Part shown: positions 35,942 through 43,359 of the stretch, one piece after another
Layout of the letters: the number at the start of each line of letters is the position of its first letter
Numbering within the stretch: position 1 is the first letter of the stretch
Assembly (NCBI GenBank): GCA_903844735.1
Contig: CAIMUX010000138.1
Coordinates: 1-64,000, forward strand
From: Candidatus Eiseniibacteriota bacterium
GTDB taxonomy: Bacteria; Eisenbacteria; RBG-16-71-46; CAIMUX01
DNA length: 64,000 nt
Direction: 5' to 3'
Made by a program: the position numbers and the translations under genes
Notes under the pieces: generated by a model
Databases searched by the model: none
Seen by the model: the letters and a program-made list of their open reading frames with translations, nothing else
What the model was told of the DNA's origin: nothing

Positions 35942-37112
35942 CCGACGTTATGAGAATCGACTTCGGGCTTCGGGCGTCGGGCGTCGAGAAGTCTCTGGAG
36001 GCCAGGAATCAGCTCGCCGTACCGAGGCACGATTTCGGCGTGGGCCTCCGCGCTCAGCGTGCCGGGCCCAGAGGTCCATCAAGTCATCAGCACTCCCGGC
36101 GGTGCCTTTGCTTCTGCCTCGCTTGACGCTCCCGGATACGGTCGTCAGGAAGGGCGGATCGCACGCGGCGCTCCGGATCCCACCGCGTGGGAGGCCGGAC
36201 CCTTGCGGCCCCCGGGGATCCGATCATGAGAAAGGCCGGATCGCCCGCTGCCTTTCCCAGGTGCCGTGGTGCCACGGCCCGGAAGGTTCCTTCGACTTTG
36301 CCTCTCGCCGCGATCCCCATCGGCCGCCCCCCGTCCCCGTGAGAAAAGGCCGGGTGGGCCGTGAGGGCGGGCGACAGAAACCCACAACTTCTCGTGTACC
36401 TGCCCCGGCACGCTCCAAGAATGTGAAAGTCACTCGTGACCACGGTCGGGTCGGAGTCTGTCCGGGCGAGGTGCAGTCATGCCGGGCCGCGGACAGAATG
36501 CGACCGGGGCGGGAGCAACGCTGCACACGGTCGTACGCAGCCTGTCCAAGGCTCCGCTGCACATCTTTCGGGCGGACAGCATCGTGCCGCCCCGAGCACA
36601 CGGTTACCCGCCGGCCGTCACGATGCTGTCCGCGTTTCAGGCACCGTTTCCCGTGGCACGGCTCGATGCTGACCGGGCCGGGGCACGACTGCTCTCGCCC
36701 GGGACAGATGCTGACCGCTGAGGAGCACGACTGATTTCGTCAGGAACGGAACTGACCCGAGGGGGAGCACGACTGATCTTCACATTCTTGGCCCGAGCCG
36801 CCGGGGGAACACCACTGATTTCCACTTTCCCGCACGAAGCCGCCCGGTGGGCGCGGCTGAAGTCGGGTTTCTTGTTCCTGAGCGAACCACGATCCCGGCG
36901 TTTGGCCCGAGTCTTGATCCTCGTCTGCGCGGGTTCGCGGCGGCCGCCGCCTGCCGTAAGCCCGACGTCGCCGCGGACGCACCGCGCGACGGCGTGGCCG
37001 GGGGACTTTGACGGGGTCGTGATGCCAAGCCGGTGCGCCGACCTCAGACCGGTCCTTAGCTCGGTGTCCGCCCTCCCGAAGCCTGAAGCCCGAAGCCCAC
37101 TTCCGGCGAGAC
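35942..37112. repeat. Expanded (~1.17 kb) form of the inverted-repeat element
   Basis: The left part (35942-36066), with CGACTTCGGGCTTCGGG and GTCTCTGGAGGCCAGGAATC, matches the left half of the 221 bp copy at 27561. The right part (37030-37112), with GCCGGTGCGCCGACC, GACCGGTCCTTAGCTCGG and CCTGAAGCCCGAAGCCC, matches its right half. Between them lie ~960 bp that the short copy lacks, filled with 41-42 bp degenerate repeats. The right arm is decayed to CTTCCGGCGAGACT. No gene I can support lies in this 1.33 kb gap. Confidence 0.65.
36144..36848. repeat. Degenerate 41-42 bp tandem repeats (array 2)
   Basis: GGAAGG-type cores recur at 36153, 36194 and 36235 (41 bp steps), then less regularly. 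A later regular block has GGGCACGACTG-like starts at 36682, 36722, 36764 and 36806 (40, 42, 42 bp), with consensus near GGAGCACGACTGATTTC. The phrase GTGAGAAAAGGC occurs both here (36339-36350) and in array 1 (2003-2014), linking the two arrays. Confidence 0.6.
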
Positions 37113-37198
37113 TGCCGTGGACGCGGAGGGGCGGCCTCCTCTACGATGGCCTGTCCGTGCGTCAATGGGGCGCCCGTGCCGGGCCAAGGGGAGGAAAC

Positions 37199-37666
37199 AT
37201 GGACCAGGATCGACATGGCGCGGAGGACGCGTCCGCGGAACAGCCGTTGCGACCGGTGGAGCCGCTGCCGCCGGCGCTGCCGCGGCCAACGCCGCCGCCG
37301 CCGCCGACAGAACCTCCACCCGAGCCCGAAGAGACGCGCGAGCTGCTCGGCATAGAGGAGTTCCAGCGCTGGGATCTGCGCGTGGCGCGGGTGATCGCGG
37401 CCGAGCCTCATCCCCGTGCCACCCGGCTGCTCAAGCTCCGCGTTGACTTGGGAGGGGGGGATGAGCGACCGCTGGTGGCCGGCATCGCGGGCCAGTACCG
37501 GCCGGAGGATCTGGTGGGGCGATGTATCGTGGTGGTGGCGAATCTGAAGCCGGCGCGGCTTCGTGGCGAGGAGTCGCGAGGCATGCTGCTCGCCGCGTCC
37601 TGTGGCGAGGTGATTTCGCTTCTGGTGCCTGACCGAGAGCTTCCGCCGGGCGCGCCGATACGCTAG
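37199..37666 (+). CDS. tRNA-binding (OB-fold) domain protein, MetG C-terminal/CsaA-like
   Basis: The 155-residue protein has a proline-rich N-terminal tail (PRPTPPPPPTEPPPEP, residues ~27-43) followed by an EMAP-II/MetRS-beta OB-fold: IEEFQRWDLRVARVIAAEPH, LLKLRVDLGG, PLVAGIAGQYRPEDLVGR, VVVANLKPARLRGEESRGML. Such stand-alone domains bind tRNA or act as a MetRS beta subunit; CsaA is a related chaperone-like protein. ATG 37199 follows GGGGAGG by 5 bp. The stop overlaps the stop of the convergent alr gene (CTAG). metG itself is not in the window. Confidence 0.85.
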   Translation: MDQDRHGAEDASAEQPLRPVEPLPPALPRPTPPPPPTEPPPEPEETRELLGIEEFQRWDLRVARVIAAEPHPRATRLLKLRVDLGGGDERPLVAGIAGQYRPEDLVGRCIVVVANLKPARLRGEESRGMLLAASCGEVISLLVPDRELPPGAPIR

Positions 37667-38835
37667 GTGATCTGGTCTACGTTCACCACGATCCGCGGCA
37701 GTTGCGGGGACAGCCGGCTTACGATCTCGTAGGGGATCGTCTGCGCGATGGCGGCCAGGTCGGCGACCCGGATCTCCTCGTCTCCCTGGCGGCCGATGAG
37801 CACCGCCTCGTCTTCCGGTTCCACGCCGGGTATGTCGGTGACGTCGGCCATGAACATGTCCATGCAGACGCGTCCCAGGACCGGGGCCCGACTGCCCCGA
37901 ATCAGGACGTGCGCCAGATTGGAGAAGCGCCGATCGTACCCCTCAAAGTACCCGACCGGGAGCACGGCGATCCGCGAGGCGCGGCTGGTTCGCCGCGTGC
38001 AGCCGTAGCCGACGAACGCCCCCGCCGGGACCGTCTTGACTTGGGCGATGCTTGCCTTCCAGGCCAGGACGGGGCGCAGCCGCAGCAGGTCCTCGCCGCG
38101 GCTCGTGTGCGAGGCCAAGGTCTCGCGCGAGGGCCAGATCCCGTAGGCCCCGATCCCGATGCGCGCGCAGCCGAAGGCTGTCTCGGGCATGACGAGCAGG
38201 GCCGCGGAACAGGCCGCATGCGGCACCGCTGCAGTGAAGCCTGCGGCACGCACCCGGGCCATCAGGGCGCGAAAACAGTCCAACTGCCCGCGAGCGAAGC
38301 CGTGGTCGGTCGTGTCCTCGATGTTGGCGAAATGGGTGGAGACCCCGGCCAGGCGTAGTCCCGGCGACGAGGCGAAAATCCCGAGGAATCGGTCGAGATC
38401 CTCGCCGGGGATTCCCTGCCGGTTGGTGCCGGTCTCCAGCTTGAGGTGGCAGGGTGCGCTCAGTCCGCGGGCCCGCCCGAGCCGATCGAGCGCCCCCAAG
38501 GTTGTAGCGTCGTACACGGTGAACTCGACGCCCAGGTCGAGTCCGTCGGCCAGCCGGGCGTGCGGCGTGTAGCCCAATACCAACACCGGTCCGGTCCAAC
38601 CGGCGGTCCGGACCTCCGCCGCTTCATCGAGCTGATGGACGCCGAGAGCGTCCACTCCCAGCGATGGGGTGAGGCCGGCGATCTCGCGCAACCCGTGGCC
38701 GTAGGCGTTTGCCTTGACCACGAACAGGAGCTTCGCTTCCGTCCCGAGCAAGGAACGGAAGGCGTTCAGGTTGTGCCGGAGTGCGGCGGCATCCACCTCG
38801 CACCACGAGAGAAGTCGGTTGCGCGAGTCGTCCAT
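37663..38835 (-). CDS. alr: Alanine racemase
   Basis: The 390-residue PLP enzyme makes D-alanine for peptidoglycan. Visible are LSWCEVDAAALRHNLNAFRS, the PLP lysine in FVVKANAYGHGLREIA (Lys 41), LKLETGTNRQGIP, STHFANIEDT, RIGIGAYGIWPS and the second-base region VGYGCTRRTSRASRIAVLPV followed by VCMDMFMADVTDIPG. The length is standard (about 370-390). The ATG at 38835 is chosen; a GTG at 38853 is possible and neither has a clear ribosome-binding site. Divergent from the lipoprotein gene at 38871; the 35 bp gap leaves little room for a promoter. Confidence 0.93.
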   Translation of the reverse strand: MDDSRNRLLSWCEVDAAALRHNLNAFRSLLGTEAKLLFVVKANAYGHGLREIAGLTPSLGVDALGVHQLDEAAEVRTAGWTGPVLVLGYTPHARLADGLDLGVEFTVYDATTLGALDRLGRARGLSAPCHLKLETGTNRQGIPGEDLDRFLGIFASSPGLRLAGVSTHFANIEDTTDHGFARGQLDCFRALMARVRAAGFTAAVPHAACSAALLVMPETAFGCARIGIGAYGIWPSRETLASHTSRGEDLLRLRPVLAWKASIAQVKTVPAGAFVGYGCTRRTSRASRIAVLPVGYFEGYDRRFSNLAHVLIRGSRAPVLGRVCMDMFMADVTDIPGVEPEDEAVLIGRQGDEEIRVADLAAIAQTIPYEIVSRLSPQLPRIVVNVDQIT

Positions 38836-38870
38836 GACGCCGGACTCTAGCACACAGGAGGAAACGACGA

Positions 38871-39764
38871 ATGGCGCGTGTCCACAGCGAGGCTGACCGG
38901 ACCGGTCCGAACGCCGCCGGCGCGGGGATCGGGGTTGGGCGTGGTTTGTCCGGACGGGTGGTCGTGTCGGCCGCCGGTCTGGCGTTGCTCACTGCTCTGG
39001 CCTGTACCGGTCGGCGGCCGCCGGCAACGCTGCCCCCGACGGGGGGGGGCGGGCCCGAGTGGGAGCTGCGGCAGACCTGTCCCGTGGCTCTGTCGGCGAG
39101 CCTTCGCATCCGCCTCGAGCCGCAAGACGGACCCGGCGTCACGATAGACGGCACGCTGCGGGCGATCCTCCCGGACACGCTGGCTCTTTCGGCGAGGCTC
39201 GGGATCTTTCGCCCGTCGTTCGCCCTGCGGGCCGATGCCGACTCGGCGGAGCTACTCCTTCACGATGAGCGGCGCTTCTGGGTGACCGCGCGCGGGGACG
39301 AAGACTGGGAAGCCCTCAACCCATCGGCCTGGGCGCGGGCTCTGGCGTGGGCTCTTTGTCCGGCCGATCTCCTTGATCGGCTGGATGGCCTCGAGCCGGT
39401 GGGCGGGGACGACCGGATTCGCCGCGTGCGGGGGCGCCTGCGCGGCTCGCCCTATCTGGCCGAGTTGGGCATCGAGCGACGCACGCCTCGTATGGTTTCC
39501 CTGCGGATTCTGACCGGGGAGATTGTGGTGATGGAGCTGCGGCAGCGGGATTTCCGCCATGTCGGCGATGCCTGGATCCCCGGCCTTGTCGAGATGCGAA
39601 TGCCGCGGCAGCACTTGTCGGCCCGGATCGAGATCATCGGGGGCTCCACCGACCGTCCTGGTCGTCTGCCATCGGTGGAGCGGCTGCGACCGCCTGGCTG
39701 GGCGCCGGTCGGTCCCGGGGAGGTGCTGTCTCCCGTGCCGTCCTCGGCCCACGATCCGGGTTGA
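38871..39764 (+). CDS. LolB/DUF4292-like lipoprotein
   Basis: The 297-residue product has a signal segment (GRVVVSAAGLALLTALACTG) with lipobox LTALAC. The mature domain has the layout of DUF4292/LolA-LolB-like proteins: paired strands ALSASLRIRLEPQDGPGVTI, DGTLRAILPDTLALSARLGI and ELLLHDERRFWVTARGDEDW, then a helical part and a C-terminal ARIEIIGG strand. Such domains carry lipid moieties or lipoproteins at the outer membrane; the match is structural-pattern only. ATG has AGGAGG at 38856-38861. The gene ends in the etf promoter. Confidence 0.6.
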   Translation: MARVHSEADRTGPNAAGAGIGVGRGLSGRVVVSAAGLALLTALACTGRRPPATLPPTGGGGPEWELRQTCPVALSASLRIRLEPQDGPGVTIDGTLRAILPDTLALSARLGIFRPSFALRADADSAELLLHDERRFWVTARGDEDWEALNPSAWARALAWALCPADLLDRLDGLEPVGGDDRIRRVRGRLRGSPYLAELGIERRTPRMVSLRILTGEIVVMELRQRDFRHVGDAWIPGLVEMRMPRQHLSARIEIIGGSTDRPGRLPSVERLRPPGWAPVGPGEVLSPVPSSAHDPG

Positions 39765-39790
39765 TCGGGCCGCTGTATTTCTGCTAGGGT
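39761..39790 (+). promoter_or_regulatory. Promoter of the etfBA operon
   Basis: TTGATC (39761-39766), 18 bp spacer, TAGGGT (39785-39790). The -35 box overlaps the stop of the preceding gene. About 110 nt leader. Confidence 0.5.
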
Positions 39791-39905
39791 AGCGTGCCTG
39801 GTCGTACCGTGCGCGGAACTCCCCGAACCGGGGACCGCGGAGGGGATGTTCTGTTTTTGTCGGCGGGTGTGGCGCGCAGGCCGCGCCTACGTGGAGGAAG
39901 GGCTC

Positions 39906-40694
39906 TTGAAGATCGTGGTTCTTGTCAAGCTGGTCCCAAGTTCGGAGGCCCGCATTCGTATCGCTGCGGACGGTCGTTCGATTGACCCGGCGGATGTGGA
40001 GTTACTCGCCAGCGCCTACGACGAGTACGCCGTGGAGGCGGCCCTCCAACTGAAAGAGAAATTCGGCGGAGAGGTGGTTGCCATCAGTGCGGGGCCGGAC
40101 AAGGCCGCGGAGATGTTGCGGAAGTCCTGCCTCGCTCTTGGCGTCGATCGTGCCGTACTCGTTCGGGACCCGGCTCTCGACCGGACCGATACCCTGGGGA
40201 CCGCCCGGGCCCTGGCCGCCGCCTGCCGCCGCGAGACTCCCGACCTGATTCTCTGCGGAAAGCTCGCCATCGACCAGGAGAACGCCGCGGTTGGACCGCA
40301 GGTGGCGGCACTCCTCGACCTGCCGCACGTTTCGGTGGTGTCCAACCTCGAGCCGAGCAGCGAGTCGGCCTTTGTCGTCCACCGGGAGATCGAGGGGGGG
40401 ATGGAGGAGATCGAGGTTTCGCTCCCGGCTGTCCTCACTGCCAACAAAGGGATGAACGAGCCGCGCTACGCCTCGCTGAAGGGGATCATGACGGCGAAGA
40501 AGAAGCCGCTCGATACCGTAGATTTGGCGGCATTGGGGCTCGACGCGCAGGCGGTGGCTCCCAAGGCCATCCTTGTTTCTCTGAAGACCCCTCCGGTCCG
40601 CGCTGACCAGGGGATCATCATCCAGGGGGAGTCGGCTGCGGCGAAAGTGGCAGAGTTGGTGCGCCTGCTTTTTGAAGAGGCCAAGGCCCTCTAG
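39906..40694 (+). CDS. etfB: Electron transfer flavoprotein beta subunit
   Basis: The 262-residue AMP-binding subunit of ETF pairs with EtfA to carry electrons from acyl-CoA and other dehydrogenases to the quinone pool. Motifs: MKIVVLVKLVPSSEARIRIA, NAAVGPQVAALLDLPHVSVV, the REIEGGMEEIEVSLPAVLTA phrase and NEPRYASLKGIMTAKKKPLD, the ETF-beta signature. TTG start 39906 follows GGAGG by 8 bp; an upstream ATG at 39846 would add a Cys/Arg-rich stretch unlike the family. etfA begins 18 bp downstream. Confidence 0.93.
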   Translation: MKIVVLVKLVPSSEARIRIAADGRSIDPADVELLASAYDEYAVEAALQLKEKFGGEVVAISAGPDKAAEMLRKSCLALGVDRAVLVRDPALDRTDTLGTARALAAACRRETPDLILCGKLAIDQENAAVGPQVAALLDLPHVSVVSNLEPSSESAFVVHREIEGGMEEIEVSLPAVLTANKGMNEPRYASLKGIMTAKKKPLDTVDLAALGLDAQAVAPKAILVSLKTPPVRADQGIIIQGESAAAKVAELVRLLFEEAKAL

Positions 40695-40712
40695 GCGGGG
40701 AGACAAAACGTC

Positions 40713-41678
40713 ATGCCGGGAACGATTCTGGTCTTTGCCGAGCAACGCGAAGGGAAACTCAAGAAGTCGGTTCTGGAGGCCCTGGGTCTGGCCCGGGAGT
40801 TGGCTGCGGGCGCTCAAGTAGTTGCCCTCGTGGTCGGGGATGGGATCGGTTCGATAGCCGGGGACGTGGCCAAGCACGGTGCTGACCGCGTCCTTGCTTG
40901 CGATGACCCGTCACTTGCCCTCGCCTCAGCGGACTACTTAGCACCCGTGATTGCCGCGATGCAGTCGGAGAAGCCCGACCTCGTGATCTTTCCGGCAAGC
41001 GCTCTCGGCCGGGATCTCGCGCCGTCTCTGGCGGCCCGGGGCGGTTATCCTCTGGTCACCGAGTGCCTGGGGCTGGTGAGAGTCGGGGATGGCTTCGAGG
41101 CGACGAAATCGATGTACGGCGGCAAAGTGATTGCGACCTGGCGAACCGCCGCTACTCCCACTGTCGCCACCGTCCGCCCGGGAGTGCACCCGGCGGTCCC
41201 GGCGGGTGACGCCGGCGTTGTCGAGGCGATGACGATGATAGCCGCTTCCACGGGGCGTGTTCGTGTGAAACGGGTGATACAGGCCCCCGGAGAGATGGTG
41301 GACCTTCAGGAAGCCGATGTGGTCGTCGCCGGCGGACGCGGGCTGCAGGAGATGAAGAACTTTGGCCTGATCGAGGACTTGGCGCGCGCCGTGGGCGGTG
41401 CCGTCGGGGCCTCCCGCGCGGCGGTCGATGCGGGCTGGATCGAGCACCACCACCAGGTCGGGCAGACCGGCGCGACCGTGCGGCCCAAGCTCTACATCGC
41501 TGCGGGGATCTCCGGAGCCATTCAGCACCTGGCCGGGATGCGCTCCTCGGGCTGTATCGTGGCGATCAACAAGGATGCCGAGGCGCCGATCTTCAAGACG
41601 GCGCAGTATGGGATCGTGGGCGACCTCTTCGAGGTGTTGCCGCTACTCACTGCCGAGATCCGCCGGGTTCGGGCGTGA
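40713..41678 (+). CDS. etfA: Electron transfer flavoprotein alpha subunit
   Basis: The 321-residue FAD-binding partner of EtfB. The N-terminal half begins ILVFAEQREGKLKKSVLEAL. The C-terminal FAD domain holds ADVVVAGGRGLQEMKNFGLI, GAVGASRAAVDAGWIEHHHQ, VGQTGATVRPKLYIAAGISG, AIQHLAGM and INKDAEAPIFKTAQYGIVGD. Length is normal for the family (310-330). It forms one operon with etfB, and a thioesterase gene follows closely, which fits fatty-acid or acyl-CoA oxidation. No acyl-CoA dehydrogenase is present in the window. Confidence 0.95.
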   Translation: MPGTILVFAEQREGKLKKSVLEALGLARELAAGAQVVALVVGDGIGSIAGDVAKHGADRVLACDDPSLALASADYLAPVIAAMQSEKPDLVIFPASALGRDLAPSLAARGGYPLVTECLGLVRVGDGFEATKSMYGGKVIATWRTAATPTVATVRPGVHPAVPAGDAGVVEAMTMIAASTGRVRVKRVIQAPGEMVDLQEADVVVAGGRGLQEMKNFGLIEDLARAVGGAVGASRAAVDAGWIEHHHQVGQTGATVRPKLYIAAGISGAIQHLAGMRSSGCIVAINKDAEAPIFKTAQYGIVGDLFEVLPLLTAEIRRVRA

Positions 41679-41783
41679 GCGGTGAAGCTGAGCGCGGGGC
41701 CGGGCGGCCGGGTCGGGCCTTCGCGTCGGGCTTTCAGGTTGAGCAGGCGCGTTGAGGCCGTGGGGGCAAGGAGAGCGGAGGGG

Positions 41784-42317
41784 ATGCCGGTGGAGCCACG
41801 TTCTGTCGCGGAGTCCCGGGTTGAGATGGTGGAGTTGGTGCTCCCCAACGATGCCAATCCGCTCGGAAATCTTCTCGGCGGCAAGGTGATGCATCTGGTC
41901 GACATTGCCGCGGCTATCGCCGCTCACCGGCACTGCCGCTGCCCCGTGGTCACGGCATCCGTGGACCGGATCGACTTCCTGCACCCGGTGCGGGTCGGAC
42001 AGATCATCATCCTGCAGGCCTCGGTGAATCACGCCGCCCACACCAGCATGGAGGTCGGAGTCAGGGTTCTTTCCGAGGACCTGGATACCGGCGATCGCCT
42101 GCACACCGCATCGGCCTACGCCACCTTCGTGGCATTGACGCCGAGCGGGCTGCCGGCAACGGTTCCGCCGCTCGTCTTGGAGAGCGATGACGATCGCAGG
42201 CGCTTCCGCGAGGCGGGAGCCCGCCGTGCGGTCAGGCTGCGCGAGCGGGAGGAACGAAGCGAACGGCTCCGGGGCGACGGTCTCGGAGGCAGGTCAGTGA
42301 ACGAGGCAGACCGGTGA
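41784..42317 (+). CDS. Acyl-CoA thioesterase, hotdog fold (YciA/BACH-like)
   Basis: The 177-residue protein has one hotdog domain: ESRVEMVELVLPNDANPLGN, LLGGKVMHLVDIAAAIAAHR (catalytic-type Gly-Gly plus Asp helix), TASVDRIDFLHPVRVGQIII and HTSMEVGVRVLSEDLDTGDR, the classical acyl-CoA hydrolase pattern. It likely hydrolyses fatty acyl-CoA. A charged C-terminal tail (RRAVRLREREERSERL) extends past the fold. The ATG at 41784 sits against GAGCGGAGGGG; a GTG at 41682 would give a longer form with a basic extension. Downstream of etfBA, probably same transcript. Confidence 0.85.
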   Translation: MPVEPRSVAESRVEMVELVLPNDANPLGNLLGGKVMHLVDIAAAIAAHRHCRCPVVTASVDRIDFLHPVRVGQIIILQASVNHAAHTSMEVGVRVLSEDLDTGDRLHTASAYATFVALTPSGLPATVPPLVLESDDDRRRFREAGARRAVRLREREERSERLRGDGLGGRSVNEADR

Positions 42318-42435
42318 ACTAGCAGGCCGGTGGACGTAGACAGGCCGTGGAGCGGGCCAAGCTGGGGAACGAACCAGGTCCGTGACCGCAGACACGCCTG
42401 CCCCCCGTGGGGCGGGTGACGGAGGGAGGACGGAG

Positions 42436-43338
42436 TTGAAGTTCCGTTTGATGAAGAGCGAGCCGCTGCGCACCCTGCGGGACAACCTCGCCTACCTGGA
42501 GCAGAACCGTTACAGTGTTGACGTGCGCCTGACCGATGCGGAGTACAACCGTGAGATCCATCCGCTGGAGTTGGAGAAGCTGGCGGCCGAGCTGAAGGAG
42601 CGGAAGATCAGCGCCTTCTGCCACCTTCCGCATCACGGCCTGCATCTGTCCTGCCCCGATCCTCGGGTCATGGAATACTCCCGCGAGGTGATCCAAGAGG
42701 GGCTGGAGATCGGGACTATCCTCGGTTGCCGGGTGGCGGTTCTCTACAGTGGCTTCTCCAACCATGTCCGGCCCGCCCACATTCCGGAGTGGAGGGAGCG
42801 ACTGGTGGGGAGCCTGCGCGCCCTCGTAACCCAGGCGGAGGAAGAGGAGATCATCCTCGCCCTCGAAAACGCCTACGATCCCGACGCCACCGTCCTGCGC
42901 GAAGTGGTGGACGAAATCGCCTCGCCGTGGCTGCGGTTCAGTGCCGACCTAGGGCGGGCCGCCTGCTTTTCGCGCATGGCTCCCGAGGAGTGGATCCACG
43001 CCTTCAAGGAGCGGATCATCATGATCAGTTGTCACGACAACGAGGGGATGGAGGACGACCACTTGGCCTGCGGGCGCGGCGTGGTCGGCTACGACCAGGT
43101 TTTTGCGGCCATGCAGGAGGCCGATCTCTCGTGCGTCGTCAACCTCGATGTCGCGCAGGAGGACCTGGACGAATCGATCGCGCACCTCGAATCGGTGGGC
43201 TTCACGTTCGAGCGCGGCGAGATCCCGGAGAGCGAGCTCTTCGTGGAAGACGTACCCGCAGTTTCGGCGGCGCCCGTCTCGGACTCGGTTCCGGCGCCGG
43301 CGGGGCCCGCCGGCGATGGCAGTCCCGGGGGAATCTAG
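42436..43338 (+). CDS. Sugar-phosphate isomerase/epimerase-like TIM-barrel protein
   Basis: The 300-residue protein is of the AP-endonuclease-2/xylose-isomerase-like superfamily. Segments include ERKISAFCHLPHHGLHLSCP, LGCRVAVLYSGFSNHV, EEEIILALENAYDPDATVLR (metal-type Glu), PWLRFSADLGRAACFS and ISCHDNEGMEDDHLACGRGV, where His and Asp probably bind metal. Such proteins isomerise sugars or inositol derivatives. An Ala/Pro-rich tail (about 280-300) is dispensable-looking. TTG start 42436 has GGGAGG with 6 bp spacing. Substrate unknown. Confidence 0.75.
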   Translation: MKFRLMKSEPLRTLRDNLAYLEQNRYSVDVRLTDAEYNREIHPLELEKLAAELKERKISAFCHLPHHGLHLSCPDPRVMEYSREVIQEGLEIGTILGCRVAVLYSGFSNHVRPAHIPEWRERLVGSLRALVTQAEEEEIILALENAYDPDATVLREVVDEIASPWLRFSADLGRAACFSRMAPEEWIHAFKERIIMISCHDNEGMEDDHLACGRGVVGYDQVFAAMQEADLSCVVNLDVAQEDLDESIAHLESVGFTFERGEIPESELFVEDVPAVSAAPVSDSVPAPAGPAGDGSPGGI

Positions 43339-43359
43339 ACCTGAGCGGTAACGCCCGAC

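Noticed and set aside
36102-36734. Open frame of 210 codons in the repeat array
   Set aside because: Composition follows the 41-42 bp repeats; several overlapping frames are equally open, and there is no ribosome-binding site.
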